DNA of 64,000 nucleotides from Prevotella sp. UBA2742 (lineage in GTDB: Bacteria; Bacteroidota; Bacteroidia; Bacteroidales; Bacteroidaceae), in NCBI GenBank assembly GCA_002353485.1, contig DEJS01000010.1, positions 62,001 to 126,000 of the forward strand, given 5' to 3'. The notes beneath the pieces are model-generated. The model was not told the origin of the DNA. It made no database searches and saw nothing but the letters and a program-made list of their open reading frames with translations. The position numbers were made by a program, and so were the translations under genes. Positions 1-8,710 of this stretch are shown piece by piece. Numbering within the stretch: the first letter of the stretch is position 1; every line of letters begins with the position of its first letter.

Positions 1-1
1 A

Positions 2-373
2 GCCCCCAAGCTTATCACTAAAGACATGTTGCAGCTGATGGAGCCAGGCACTGTGCTCGTCGACGTTGCCATTGACCAGGGAGGCTGTTTCGAAACATCG
101 CATCCCACTACGCATAGCGACCCTGTCTATACTGTTGACGGCATTGTACACTATGCAGTGGCCAATATTCCAGGTGCAGTCCCCAACACGTCAACCATTG
201 CCCTTACCAATGCCACGTTGCGCTATGTATTGGCGTTGGCTGACAAGGGCTGGCAGCAGGCCTGCACAGACGACAACTCACTGGCCCGTGGCCTCAATAT
301 GGTCGACGGTCAGTGTACTTATGAGGCTGTGGCCAAGGTATGGGGTATTCCCTATTTCTTGTGGAAGAGGTGA
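2..373 (+). CDS. ald: alanine dehydrogenase, C-terminal part (5' end outside window)
   Basis: The frame is open from base 2 to the stop at 371-373, so only the last ~123 residues are present. Alanine dehydrogenase interconverts L-alanine and pyruvate plus ammonia with NAD(H). The family's characteristic C-terminal blocks are visible: VDVAIDQGG, a THSDPVY segment, HYAVANIPGAVP followed by TSTIALTNAT, and a closing ARGLNMVDGQCTYEAVA stretch. These closely follow the Bacillus enzyme from memory. The protein ends soon after the last conserved block, as usual. Its 3' end overlaps by 22 bp the convergent small gene ending at 352. The family call is secure; nothing can be said about its promoter or N-terminus. 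Confidence 0.93.
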   Translation, partial: APKLITKDMLQLMEPGTVLVDVAIDQGGCFETSHPTTHSDPVYTVDGIVHYAVANIPGAVPNTSTIALTNATLRYVLALADKGWQQACTDDNSLARGLNMVDGQCTYEAVAKVWGIPYFLWKR

Positions 374-615
374 CTATAGTTCTTAAAGAGTTTGCGAACC
401 AGTAGGAAGGTATCTACTGCCGTCACACCGTTGGCAATGATACCTGCTATCCATTCACCTTTAGTGCTCTCCTTGCGTGGAACGAACAATTGGTTCCACT
501 GCTTGGAGAACTTGTCGCTGTCATTCCGTAGGTCGGCAGCCAGCTGTTCCTTGCGCAGGCGAATGTCCTCCAGCGTGGTGTAGTTCTGTTGTGGTGTCTT
601 GACGGGCAGCTGCAT
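352..615 (-). CDS. small hypothetical protein of the ytxH/holin cassette
   Basis: An 87-residue protein whose family I do not recognise. The N-terminal half (about residues 15-45) is charged and predicted helical. A more hydrophobic stretch follows (IAGIIANGVTAVDTFLLV), which could be one membrane or peripheral helix, and the tail is basic with KK at the end. It is the last of three leftward genes and starts 14 bp after the holin-like gene stops, so co-transcription from the promoter at 1289-1320 is likely. Function is probably tied to the cell-envelope stress role usually assumed for YtxH/holin cassettes in Bacteroidetes (inference). The last 22 bp overlap the convergent ald gene. Confidence 0.75.
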   Translation of the reverse strand: MQLPVKTPQQNYTTLEDIRLRKEQLAADLRNDSDKFSKQWNQLFVPRKESTKGEWIAGIIANGVTAVDTFLLVRKLFKNYSHLFHKK

Positions 616-629
616 AGTCCTTTGCTTGT

Positions 630-983
630 TTATTTACTCATGAGCAGGTTGGCAAGGAAGTGCACCAACGGGCGCTCTATCCATGATTTGCGGAAAATGA
701 CGATAAGTAGGAAAAAGAATAGGTGAATGATGCCCACAATGAAGAATGCAGCCACTGGTCCTATGTATGTTGCCAGCCAGTAGGCCACTGCGAACGAAAA
801 GTATAACACGACGGCCATAATGATAAGGAAGAACACCACGGCGAGTACGAGGGTCTTGATGAGCTGTACGAGTTTGTCAATTACATCGAGCTTCAGATAT
901 TCAGTCTGAAGCCCGAGGTAATGTTTGACAATCTCTACCAGTTGGGCAATCGTTTCAACGTTCTTGTCGCTACTAAGCATCAT
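630..983 (-). CDS. phage holin family (YqjE-like) membrane protein
   Basis: A 117-residue protein with a helical, amphipathic N-terminal third followed by two strong hydrophobic segments (about residues 43-70 and 74-97) and a short cytoplasmic-type tail. This layout matches the small putative Actinobacterial Holin-X / YqjE-like family often annotated as phage holin family. It is probably an inner-membrane protein of a stress cassette and not a lytic phage holin, because no other phage gene is nearby. It lies between the YtxH gene and an 87-residue protein on the same strand with short gaps. Two ATG codons follow each other at the start (983 and 980); the outer one is used here. Confidence 0.8.
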   Translation of the reverse strand: MMLSSDKNVETIAQLVEIVKHYLGLQTEYLKLDVIDKLVQLIKTLVLAVVFFLIIMAVVLYFSFAVAYWLATYIGPVAAFFIVGIIHLFFFLLIVIFRKSWIERPLVHFLANLLMSK

Positions 984-1026
984 TACCTATTGACTGACAA
1001 GGGTAATTGACCATTGGCAATAAATG

Positions 1027-1245
1027 TTACGCCTCCACTTCAGGAGCAGCCTCAGCGATGTCGTCCACGAGGTCGTTAACCTCCTTGCGGCTCAGCTTGA
1101 TGTTATGCTTCTTCATGAAGTCGTCAATAGCGTCAGTGATCTTTACACGGGTGTCCTCTCCCTTTTCGGGAGCCATTAGTATTCCGAGAACTGCTCCGGC
1201 CAGTGCGCCGCCGAAGAATGCGCCTAAATAACCTAAACTTTTCAT
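1027..1245 (-). CDS. YtxH domain-containing small membrane protein
   Basis: A 72-residue protein starting with a glycine/alanine-rich hydrophobic helix (GAFFGGALAGAVLGILMAP) followed by PEKGEDTR. This is the hallmark of the YtxH/GvpP-like family. The rest is a charged helix with an acidic end. Family members are induced by general stress in Bacillus; the biochemical role is unknown. It is the first gene of a three-gene leftward operon with the holin-like protein and an 87-residue protein. A good promoter lies upstream at complement(1289..1320). Confidence 0.85.
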   Translation of the reverse strand: MKSLGYLGAFFGGALAGAVLGILMAPEKGEDTRVKITDAIDDFMKKHNIKLSRKEVNDLVDDIAEAAPEVEA

Positions 1246-1288
1246 CTTGTTTTCTGTTTTTTTTATTGGTGAAACGTATTTCTGCTGG

Positions 1289-1320
1289 CAAATTTACTGA
1301 AAGTTTTCGAAATTAACAAA
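1289..1320 (-). promoter_or_regulatory. Bacteroidetes-type promoter for the ytxH cassette
   Basis: On the minus strand a -33 TTTG (1317-1320) is followed, after exactly 20 bp, by TAAATTTG (1289-1296), which fits the TAnnTTTG -7 consensus. It sits about 45 bp upstream of the ytxH start codon. Confidence 0.75.
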
Positions 1321-1417
1321 CTTTATGCAGGTTTTTTCTTCAAGTTTGCCCGATATTTTGTAATTTCGCGGTCAATAAGTGAGCAAGTTTAATTTAATAA
1401 TATAAAACAAGATTATT

Positions 1418-1921
1418 ATGAAGCAGTACATTGTACTTTGCGCAGGTCTTTGCGCAGCCATGGCATTTACAAGTTGTAAGTCAAGTGAGAGTGCCTACAA
1501 GCAGGCTTATCTGAAGGCAAAGGCTCAGGAGGAGGCTCAGGCTCAGCAGCCCGTTCAGCAGGCGCCTGTCACTCAGCCTGTGGTGACTCCTCTGGAGGAG
1601 CGTACCGCCACCAATACCCGTGTAGTAGATAATGCCGACAACATTGCCGTGCGCCAGGAGACCGTCTCGGTAATCAATGGCGCTGGCCTGAAGAATTTCA
1701 GCGTCGTGGTAGGTTCTTTCTCATTGAAGGCAAATGCCGAAGGTCTGCAGCAGACGTTGAACAATGCCGGCTATCAGGCACAGATAGTTCTGAACTCATC
1801 AGTGCAGCCCGCCATGTATCGTGTGGTAGCTGCTACCTTCGACACAAAGGCCGAGGCTGCCGCCAGCCGCAACGACCTGCAGCTGAAGTATCCTGGTGCA
1901 TGGCTGTTGTATGCTAAATAA
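1418..1921 (+). CDS. SPOR domain-containing lipoprotein
   Basis: A 167-residue protein. The N-terminus is a lipoprotein signal with the lipobox-like FTSC, the cysteine being at about residue 20. An alanine/glutamine-rich linker covers residues 30-65. The C-terminal ~75 residues (from KNFSVVVGSFS to the end) are a SPOR domain, the fold that binds denuded septal peptidoglycan, so the protein probably acts at the division site or cell wall from the periplasmic face of a membrane. It is followed 3 bp later by ruvX on the same strand. A weak -7-like TAATTTCG lies at 1361-1368. Confidence 0.85.
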   Translation: MKQYIVLCAGLCAAMAFTSCKSSESAYKQAYLKAKAQEEAQAQQPVQQAPVTQPVVTPLEERTATNTRVVDNADNIAVRQETVSVINGAGLKNFSVVVGSFSLKANAEGLQQTLNNAGYQAQIVLNSSVQPAMYRVVAATFDTKAEAAASRNDLQLKYPGAWLLYAK

Positions 1922-1924
1922 GCC

Positions 1925-2338
1925 GTGGCACGCATACTATCGATAGACTACGGTAAGAAACGAACTGGACTGGCAGTCACCGACCCGCTACAGCTTATCG
2001 CCGGCGGGTTGGCGACTGTCGCCACTTCTGAGCTGTTCGAGTGGCTGAGCCAGTACGTGAGTCGTGAGTCTGTGGAGCGCATCGTCATTGGCGAGCCTCG
2101 TCAGCCCAATGGTCAGCCCAGCGAGAACCTGCCGCGTGTTCAACAGTTTGTCAACCGTTGGCGCAAGCAGATGCCCCAGATACCCATAGAGTATTACGAC
2201 GAGCGCTTTACTTCTGTGCTGGCTCATCAGGCCATGCTTGAGGGTGGACTGAAGAAGAAGGCACGTCAGGACAAGGCGCTGGTTGATGAGATATCAGCCA
2301 CCATCATTCTTCAGGACTACATGCGCTCGCGCAAATGA
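1925..2338 (+). CDS. ruvX: putative pre-16S rRNA nuclease / Holliday junction resolvase-like YqgF
   Basis: A 137-residue protein, the normal length for the YqgF/RuvX family. The RNase H-like fold starts at once with ILSIDYGKKRTGLAVTD (catalytic Asp at residue 8), then IVIGEP, a YDERFTS motif, and a C-terminal KALVDEISATIILQDYM block with conserved acidic residues. Members trim the 5' end of 16S rRNA precursor and may cut branched DNA. The start is a GTG at 1925, 3 bp after the stop of the SPOR gene, suggesting translational coupling. The def gene follows 84 bp later. Confidence 0.93.
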   Translation: MARILSIDYGKKRTGLAVTDPLQLIAGGLATVATSELFEWLSQYVSRESVERIVIGEPRQPNGQPSENLPRVQQFVNRWRKQMPQIPIEYYDERFTSVLAHQAMLEGGLKKKARQDKALVDEISATIILQDYMRSRK

Positions 2339-2422
2339 ATGCAACGCCACACCTGACCTTGGTAAGAGAAAAAGAAATCGTAACAACAGAGTTGATAAGA
2401 AACTCTATAGCATAGTAAATCA

Positions 2423-2983
2423 ATGATATTACCTATTTATATTTACGGTCAGCCTGTATTGCGCAAGGTGGCTGACGATATTACCCCCGACTATCCTGAG
2501 CTGAAGCAGTTGATAGACGACATGTGGCAGACACTGGCCAGCAGTGAGGGCATCGGGCTTGCTGCCCCGCAGATAGGCAAGCCCATCCGCCTGTCAGTCA
2601 TCGACCTCGACGTCATCAGCGACGACCTTCCCGAGTATAAGGGCTTCCGTCAGGTGTTCATCAATCCGCATATCATAGAGCTCGATGATACAAAGACGGA
2701 CAGCTCAGAGGAGGGCTGCCTGTCGCTGCCTGCCATCCACGAGAAGGTAGTTCGGCCCACGCGCATCCATGTAGAGTGGGACGACGAGCAGTTTCAGCAC
2801 CACGATGAGTGGATAGAGGGCTATCTGGCACGTGTCATGCAGCACGAGTTCGACCATCTAGACGGAAAAATGTTCATCGACCATATTTCTCCTCTTCGTA
2901 AACAGCTTATCCGTAGCAAGCTGAAGGCCCTGACCCTTGGCCGCTACCGTTGCGGATACAAGACGAAACCCTTGAAAAAGTGA
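2423..2983 (+). CDS. def: peptide deformylase
   Basis: A 186-residue enzyme that removes the N-formyl group from nascent proteins. All three active-site motifs are intact: GIGLAAPQ at residues 43-50, EGCLS at 97-101 (metal-binding Cys) and HEFDH at 141-145 (two metal-binding His and catalytic Glu). Length is normal. It lies downstream of ruvX in the same direction. Its stop codon (2981-2983) falls inside the first unit of a 7-bp repeat (gtgaaga) that also supplies the candidate start of the next gene. Confidence 0.97.
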   Translation: MILPIYIYGQPVLRKVADDITPDYPELKQLIDDMWQTLASSEGIGLAAPQIGKPIRLSVIDLDVISDDLPEYKGFRQVFINPHIIELDDTKTDSSEEGCLSLPAIHEKVVRPTRIHVEWDDEQFQHHDEWIEGYLARVMQHEFDHLDGKMFIDHISPLRKQLIRSKLKALTLGRYRCGYKTKPLKK

Positions 2984-3134
2984 AGAGTGAAGAATGAAGA
3001 GTGAAGTGTTTCCCTCTTTGGAGAGTGTGGCACGCAAAGCTACCGCTTCTTTGGGATTGCTATGGTTGAAAAGGCTGTCGATACGGTCTTTTCTCTTCAC
3101 GCTATGCTTCATTCTTCATTCTTCATACTTCATT
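2980..3134. repeat. 7-bp repeat block with inverted copies around the start of the TPR gene
   Basis: Four head-to-tail copies of (g/a)tgaaga lie at 2980-3007. Inverted copies (tcttcac at 3094-3100, then cttcatt-type units at 3107-3134) lie about 90 bp further on. The left block holds the def stop and the candidate TPR start. The right block is translated into the hydrophobic core of the TPR protein's signal sequence. Confidence 0.75.
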
Positions 3135-4883
3135 CCAAAGACCTACGCCCAGTTCAATACCGACCGTCTGGTCATGATAGGCCGTTCGGCTCTCTATTAT
3201 GAAGACTACGTGCTGAGCATTCAGTACTTCAACCAGGTCATCTCCTCCAAGCCCTATCTTTATGAGCCATGGTATTACAGAGCTGTAGCGAAGTACTATC
3301 TGGACGATTACGACGGTGCCGAGAACGACTGTACAGAGGCCATCGAGCGCAACCCCTTCGTGGTCGGCCTCTTTGAGCTGCGCGGCCTGTGTCGCATACA
3401 GCAGAAGAAATACGCCGAGGCCATCAGCGACTACAATCGTGCGCTGCACTACGAGCCTGAGTCGCCTAACCTGTGGCACAACCGTGCGCTGTGCCGTCTG
3501 CAGCAGAAAGACTACGATGGCGCTCTGGCCGAGCTGGACACGATGTCCGTCAAGTGGAGCAAGAACGCCAGCATTCCTGCCATGCAGGCCGAGGCCTATC
3601 TGCAGAAGAAAGACACCACCGCGGCCATAGCCTCGCTGGAGAAAAGTCTGGAGCTGGATGCCTACAATGGTCGTGTGTGGGCCCAGCGTGCCGTCGTCAG
3701 TCTGGCGCGCAGCGAGTGGAAGGAAGGCGAGTCGGCACTCGACAAGGCCATTCACCTGTTGCCTCGCGATGCCGCCTTGTACATCAACCGTGCCCTGGCA
3801 CGCTTCAACCAGAGCAACCTGCGCGGTGCCATGTCCGACTACGACACAGCCCTGAACTACGACCCCAACAACTTTCTGGGTCATTACAACCGTGGCCTGT
3901 TGCGCGCCCAGGTGGGCGACGACAACCGTGCCATCCTCGACTTCGACTTCGTGCTGAAGCTGGAGCCTGACAACCTGATGGCCCTCTACAACCGTGCCCT
4001 GCTGCTGGAGCAGACCGGTAATCCGCGTGCGGCCATACGCGACTACTCGAAGGTCATCGACCAGTACCCCAACTTCTGGACGGGCCTGCACCAGCGTGCC
4101 CAGTGCTATCGTAAGCTGGGTATGCCTAAACAGGCCGAGCAGGACGAGTTTCGCATCCTGAAGGCTCAGATAGACAAGCGTTTCGGCCATCAGCCCCGCC
4201 TGTCGAAACAGCAGATGCGCAAGCGCAGCGACGAGGACATCGAAAAGTACAACCAGCTGGCCGTGGCCGACGAGCAGGAGATGGAACACGAGTACCAGAG
4301 TGCGTGGCGCGGCCGGGTGCAGAACCGTCGTGTCGCCATGGACTACATGCCCATGTACGTGCTGTCTACGCAGCGCCAGCAGAGTGCCGTAAAACATTAT
4401 GTGGCCTTCGACCGTCAGGTGGACTCGCTCAACCGTACGCTACCTCCTAACCGCCAGCTGTACATCGTCACCGGACAGTCGGCCGTGGCCGACCTTCATA
4501 GCTACGTCGCCGCCGACAGCACGTCAGCTGTGGCGCTGTGGCTGACAGCCATCGACCACTGGCAGAGCGACAGCCTCGACGTGCCCCTGCGTACGGCGCG
4601 TCTCATCGACGAGCTCACACAGGCCCTTATCCAGGCGCCTGCCAATGCCTATCTGTACTACGACCGCGGCAATGCCTACGTGCAGTGTCTCGACTTTGTC
4701 CAGGCCATAGCCGACTACAGCAAGGCCATCGAGCTGGATGCCAATCTGGCCGAGGCATGGTACAACCGCGGTCTTGCACGTGTGGCCAACAAGCAGCAGA
4801 ACGAAGGCATCAGCGACCTCTCGAAGGCCGGCGAGCTGGGCCTGTACACCGCGTATAGCATCATAAAGCGATATAGGAAATAG
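2994..4883 (+). CDS. secreted TPR-repeat protein
   Basis: A 629-residue protein made almost wholly of tetratricopeptide repeats. Successive units of the form YYRAVAKYYLDDYDGAENDC, then LWHNRALCRLQQKDYDGA and many more, run from about residue 60 to 390 and again from 550 to 620. TPR arrays mediate protein-protein contacts; the partner is unknown. A signal sequence ends near TYAQ (about residue 53), so the protein is exported. The start is uncertain: ATG 2994 lies inside a 7-bp repeat, and TTG 3066 (residue 25) would give a more normal signal peptide beginning LKRLSIRS. The next small secreted gene follows after 28 bp, suggesting an operon. Confidence 0.85.
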   Translation: MKSEVFPSLESVARKATASLGLLWLKRLSIRSFLFTLCFILHSSYFIPKTYAQFNTDRLVMIGRSALYYEDYVLSIQYFNQVISSKPYLYEPWYYRAVAKYYLDDYDGAENDCTEAIERNPFVVGLFELRGLCRIQQKKYAEAISDYNRALHYEPESPNLWHNRALCRLQQKDYDGALAELDTMSVKWSKNASIPAMQAEAYLQKKDTTAAIASLEKSLELDAYNGRVWAQRAVVSLARSEWKEGESALDKAIHLLPRDAALYINRALARFNQSNLRGAMSDYDTALNYDPNNFLGHYNRGLLRAQVGDDNRAILDFDFVLKLEPDNLMALYNRALLLEQTGNPRAAIRDYSKVIDQYPNFWTGLHQRAQCYRKLGMPKQAEQDEFRILKAQIDKRFGHQPRLSKQQMRKRSDEDIEKYNQLAVADEQEMEHEYQSAWRGRVQNRRVAMDYMPMYVLSTQRQQSAVKHYVAFDRQVDSLNRTLPPNRQLYIVTGQSAVADLHSYVAADSTSAVALWLTAIDHWQSDSLDVPLRTARLIDELTQALIQAPANAYLYYDRGNAYVQCLDFVQAIADYSKAIELDANLAEAWYNRGLARVANKQQNEGISDLSKAGELGLYTAYSIIKRYRK

Positions 4884-4911
4884 TATCATCACCAAACAAC
4901 GATAGAAAAAC

Positions 4912-5469
4912 ATGAAGAAACTCTTGCTACTCCTTGTTGTCCTGCTGCCTTTGGCCGTCAGTGCCCAGGACAGATATTGTGCCACGTACCAGGACTTCCT
5001 GGCTGACGTGTGGCAGACCGTCGGTGCCGACGCCCAGCTGCAGCTGCTGCCCTCGGCCAAGGAAGACTCGCTGGCCCTCGAGCTGAAGGCCAAGGGCGCC
5101 GACCGTAAGCTGCGCCACATGCTGAAGCGTTGCTTTGCCCTGGAGTATGGCGGACAGCTGTACCTCAACCTGCGCGGCTTCAACCGCTTCGGCGACGTCT
5201 TTGTGCGTGCCTGGCGCATGGGGGCCGACAAGCTGGTGTTTGCACGCCCTGTCATAGGCTATAACGACCAGCTGGACGTCACCTTCAACCTCAACTCGCG
5301 AATGGGCAAGAAACTGCCCTTCCAGGGCTACTACACGCTGAAGGACCTGGTGTGCTACGTGGTGGGCTGGGACCCGGAGCGCGCCGAGGCCAGACTGGGA
5401 CGCATCAAGCCCTCCGAGGACGCCGAGACGGCGCTGCGCGAACTCATGGAAGAGGGCCTTATCAAATAA
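4912..5469 (+). CDS. uncharacterised secreted protein
   Basis: A 185-residue protein with a clear signal peptide ([19 protein letters not shown], cleavage probably after about residue 19). The mature part has no motif I can name. It contains a tyrosine-rich central region (LEYGGQLYLNLRGFNRFG) and a charged C-terminus ending in a short acidic helix (ALRELMEEG). It follows the TPR protein after a 28-bp gap and precedes thrS, which has its own promoter. The pairing with the TPR protein suggests a shared envelope role, but that is inference. It resembles conserved Bacteroidales hypotheticals of similar size. Confidence 0.75.
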   Translation: MKKLLLLLVVLLPLAVSAQDRYCATYQDFLADVWQTVGADAQLQLLPSAKEDSLALELKAKGADRKLRHMLKRCFALEYGGQLYLNLRGFNRFGDVFVRAWRMGADKLVFARPVIGYNDQLDVTFNLNSRMGKKLPFQGYYTLKDLVCYVVGWDPERAEARLGRIKPSEDAETALRELMEEGLIK

Positions 5470-5506
5470 AAGCCGCCCAAAAGGCTGCTAATTGCCGATA
5501 ATTTAG

Positions 5507-5514
5507 TAATTTTG
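5507..5514 (+). promoter_or_regulatory. -7 box of the thrS promoter
   Basis: TAATTTTG, followed directly by CACCC, fits the TAnnTTTG consensus 34 bp before the thrS start. No convincing -33 TTTG was seen at the usual distance. Confidence 0.6.
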
Positions 5515-5548
5515 CACCCGAATTTAAACTTAAACATATATTGTAGAT

Positions 5549-7492
5549 ATGATTCAAATTACTTTCCCAGACGGTTCTGCTCGTTCGTATGAGCAGGGCG
5601 TCACTGGACTTCAGATTGCCGAGAGCATCTCACCGGCTCTGGCACGCAGCGTGGTAGCCTGCGCAGTAAACGGTGAGACCGTAGAGCTGAACCGCCCCAT
5701 CATGACGGATGCCACGATAGAGCTCTATAAGTTCGACGACGAGCAGGGTAAGCACACCTTCTGGCACACCTCGGCCCACCTGTTGGCAGAGGCTTTGCAG
5801 GAGTTGTATCCTGGCATACAGTTTGGTTTCGGTCCCGCTGTCGAGAACGGCTTCTTCTATGACGTACTGCTGCCCGACGGGCAGATGATCAAGGAGAGCG
5901 ACTTCCCCACCATCGAAGCAAAGATGAAGGAACTGGCCTCCAAGAAGGAACCCGTGGTTCGCCGTGAGGTGGCCAAGGCCGACGCCCTGAAGCAGTTTGC
6001 TGCCGAAGGCCAGACCTATAAGTGCGAACATATAGAACAGGACCTGGAGGACGGCACCATTACTACCTATACCCAGGGCCACTTCACCGACCTGTGCCGT
6101 GGTCCGCACCTGATGGACACGGGCGAAATCAAGGCCGTCAAGCTGACCTCAGTGGCCGGCGCCTTCTGGCGTGGCGATGCCTCGCGCGAGCAGATGCAGC
6201 GCCTCTATGGCATCTCGTTCCCCAAGAAGAAGATGCTGGACGAATACCTGGTCATGCTGGAGGAGGCCAAGAAGCGCGACCACCGCAAGATAGGCAAGGA
6301 GATGGAGCTCTTCATGTTCTCCGACAAGGTGGGCAAGGGCCTGCCCATCTGGCTCCCCAAGGGCACTGACCTGCGTCTGCGCCTGCAGGACCACCTGCGC
6401 AAGGTGCAGCGCCGCTTTGGCTATCAGGAGGTCATCACGCCGCACATCGGCTCTAAGAACCTCTACGTCACCTCCGGCCACTATGCACACTACGGCAAGG
6501 ACTCGTTCCAGCCCATCCATACCCCCGAGGAGGACGAGGAGTACATGCTGAAGCCCATGAACTGTCCTCACCACTGCGAGATATTCGCCTGGAAGCCCCG
6601 TTCGTATCGTGACCTGCCCCTGCGCATCGCAGAGTTCGGCACCGTCTACCGCTACGAGCAGTCAGGCGAGCTGCACGGACTGACCCGTGTGCGCTCCTTC
6701 ACGCAGGACGACGCCCACCTCTTCTGCCGTCCTGACCAGGTGAAGCAGGAGTTCCTCAACGTCATGGACATCATCGGCATCGTGCTGAAGGCCTTTGGCT
6801 TCAACTTCGAGGCCCAGATTTCGCTGCGCGACCCCAACGACCACGAGAAGTACGTAGGTACCGACGAGGACTGGGCACTGGCCGAGAAAGCCATCGTCGA
6901 AGCCTGCGAAGAGAAGGGCCTGCACGCCAAGGTAGAGTACGGCGAGGCCGCCTTCTACGGTCCTAAGCTCGACTTCATGATCAAGGACGCCATCGGCCGT
7001 CGCTGGCAGCTGGGCACCATCCAGGTGGACTACAACCTGCCCAAGCGCTTCCAGCTGGAATATACCGACGAGGACAACCAGAAGAAGACCCCCGTCATGA
7101 TACACCGTGCTCCGTTCGGCAGTCTGGAGCGCTTCACGGCCGTGCTCATCGAGCATACCTCAGGCCACTTCCCCCTGTGGCTCACACCTGAGCAGGTGGC
7201 CATCCTGCCCCTGTCCGAGAAGTACAACGACTACGCCCAGGAGGTGTGCCGCCTGTTTGCAGCCGGTGGCGTGCGTGCCACCATCGACCTGCGCAACGAG
7301 AAGCTGGGCCGCAAGATTCGCGACAACGAGCTGAAGCGCATACCCTACATGGTCATCGTGGGCGAGAAGGAAGCTGCCGACAAGACCGTTGCCGTGCGCC
7401 CGCAGGGTGGCGGCGAACAGACGGTGATGACCATCCAGCAGTTCATCGACCACATCAACGCCGCAGTGGCCGAGATGACGAAGGAGTTTTAG
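5549..7492 (+). CDS. thrS: threonine--tRNA ligase
   Basis: A 647-residue class II aminoacyl-tRNA synthetase that charges tRNA-Thr. Domains in order: TGS domain (about 1-60), the editing/second additional domain with [11 protein letters not shown] near 75 and the [10 protein letters not shown] block, the catalytic core with zinc-binding [10 protein letters not shown] near residue 335, motif 2 ([12 protein letters not shown] [12 protein letters not shown]), motif 3 around 515-545 ([23 protein letters not shown]), and the anticodon-binding domain from about 550. Length is normal and no catalytic block is missing. The usual downstream infC-rpmI-rplT cluster is absent; nspC follows 27 bp later. 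Confidence 0.98.
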   Translation: MIQITFPDGSARSYEQGVTGLQIAESISPALARSVVACAVNGETVELNRPIMTDATIELYKFDDEQGKHTFWHTSAHLLAEALQELYPGIQFGFGPAVENGFFYDVLLPDGQMIKESDFPTIEAKMKELASKKEPVVRREVAKADALKQFAAEGQTYKCEHIEQDLEDGTITTYTQGHFTDLCRGPHLMDTGEIKAVKLTSVAGAFWRGDASREQMQRLYGISFPKKKMLDEYLVMLEEAKKRDHRKIGKEMELFMFSDKVGKGLPIWLPKGTDLRLRLQDHLRKVQRRFGYQEVITPHIGSKNLYVTSGHYAHYGKDSFQPIHTPEEDEEYMLKPMNCPHHCEIFAWKPRSYRDLPLRIAEFGTVYRYEQSGELHGLTRVRSFTQDDAHLFCRPDQVKQEFLNVMDIIGIVLKAFGFNFEAQISLRDPNDHEKYVGTDEDWALAEKAIVEACEEKGLHAKVEYGEAAFYGPKLDFMIKDAIGRRWQLGTIQVDYNLPKRFQLEYTDEDNQKKTPVMIHRAPFGSLERFTAVLIEHTSGHFPLWLTPEQVAILPLSEKYNDYAQEVCRLFAAGGVRATIDLRNEKLGRKIRDNELKRIPYMVIVGEKEAADKTVAVRPQGGGEQTVMTIQQFIDHINAAVAEMTKEF

Positions 7493-7519
7493 ACCGTACA
7501 AACAGACAACGAACCCCCA

Positions 7520-8653
7520 ATGATACAGACACCAGTTTATATCATTGAAGAAGAACGGTTGCGACACAACCTTGCGCTGATACGCGAGGTTGCCTGTCGC
7601 ACCGATTCTGAATGGATACTGGCCTTCAAGGCCTTTGCCCTGTGGAAGACATTCCCCATCTTCCGCGAGTACATACACAGCACCACGGCCAGCTCGCTCT
7701 CCGAAGCCCGTCTGGCACTCGAACTCTTTGGCAGCAAGGCACATACCTACTCGCCGGCCTACAAGGACACAGAGTTCCAGGACATCGTGCGCTGCTCCAG
7801 TCACCTGACGTTCAACTCGCTGTCGCAGTACGAGCGGTTCCACGACAGGGCAGGGGAGTGCTCGCTGGGACTGCGCGTCAATCCTGAGTACTCAGAGGTA
7901 GGCACCATGCTCTACAACCCCTGTGCCCCCGGCACGCGCTTTGGCGTCACCGCCGACAAGCTGCCCGGACGCCTGCCCGGCGACATCCGTGGCTTCCACT
8001 GCCACTGCCACTGCGAGAGCGGAGCCGACGTCTTCCAGCGTACCCTGCAGCATATAGAGCAGAAGTTCTCGCCCTGGCTGCCCCAGATAGAGTGGATAAA
8101 CTTCGGAGGCGGCCACCTGGTGACCCGTCGCGACTACGACATCGAGCTGCTGGTCAGCATCGTGCAGGGCTTCCACCGGCGCTGGCCCCACCTGAAAGTC
8201 ATCTTCGAACCCGGCTCAGCCTTTGCCTGGCAGACGGGACCACTGGTAAGCAGCGTGGTCGACGTGGTAGAAGACCGCGGCATACGTACCGCCATACTCG
8301 ACGTCAGCTTTACCTGCCACATGCCCGACTGTCTGGAAATGCCCTACTACCCCGAAGTGCGCTCAGCGCGCCATATAGAGCCCCGGGAAGGATTCGTGCC
8401 CGACGCCCCACACGTGTACCGCCTGGGCGGCAACAGCTGTCTCTCGGGCGACTATATGGGCTACTGGCAGTTCGACCACGAGCTACAGGTAGGCCAGCAA
8501 GTAGTGTTCGAGGACATGATACACTACACCACCGTAAAAACCACCACCTTCAACGGCATACAGCATCCCTCCATTGCCATGCTGCGTGCCGACGGCACCA
8601 TGCAGCTGCTGCGCCAGTTCACCTACGAGGACTATCGCGACCGTATGGACTGA
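7520..8653 (+). CDS. nspC: carboxynorspermidine decarboxylase
   Basis: A 377-residue PLP enzyme of the alanine racemase-fold decarboxylase family. It removes CO2 from carboxynorspermidine or carboxyspermidine, the last step of the polyamine route typical of Bacteroidetes gut bacteria. The PLP lysine is in ILAFKAFALW (Lys37). The histidine cluster GFHCHCHCESGAD and the glycine-rich NFGGGH phosphate-binding segment are intact, as is the C-terminal catalytic CLSGDYMG (Cys307). Length is normal. The partner dehydrogenase gene is not in the window. It sits directly behind thrS and may be read from the thrS promoter. It converges on the histidine kinase gene at 8711. Confidence 0.95.
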   Translation: MIQTPVYIIEEERLRHNLALIREVACRTDSEWILAFKAFALWKTFPIFREYIHSTTASSLSEARLALELFGSKAHTYSPAYKDTEFQDIVRCSSHLTFNSLSQYERFHDRAGECSLGLRVNPEYSEVGTMLYNPCAPGTRFGVTADKLPGRLPGDIRGFHCHCHCESGADVFQRTLQHIEQKFSPWLPQIEWINFGGGHLVTRRDYDIELLVSIVQGFHRRWPHLKVIFEPGSAFAWQTGPLVSSVVDVVEDRGIRTAILDVSFTCHMPDCLEMPYYPEVRSARHIEPREGFVPDAPHVYRLGGNSCLSGDYMGYWQFDHELQVGQQVVFEDMIHYTTVKTTTFNGIQHPSIAMLRADGTMQLLRQFTYEDYRDRMD

Positions 8654-8710
8654 CGCAGCAGCGTTAGCATTGCTGCTTATAAACAGTAAAGCTTCTTCTC
8701 CCTTTCTCCT

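Noticed and set aside
630..983. Prophage remnant suggested by the holin-like protein
   Set aside because: No integrase, structural or lysis genes nearby; the gene belongs to a YtxH stress cassette.
3123..4397. 424-codon open frame on the minus strand
   Set aside because: It is fully antisense to the TPR protein, whose GC-rich repeats keep this frame open; the product has no recognisable domain or plausible start context.
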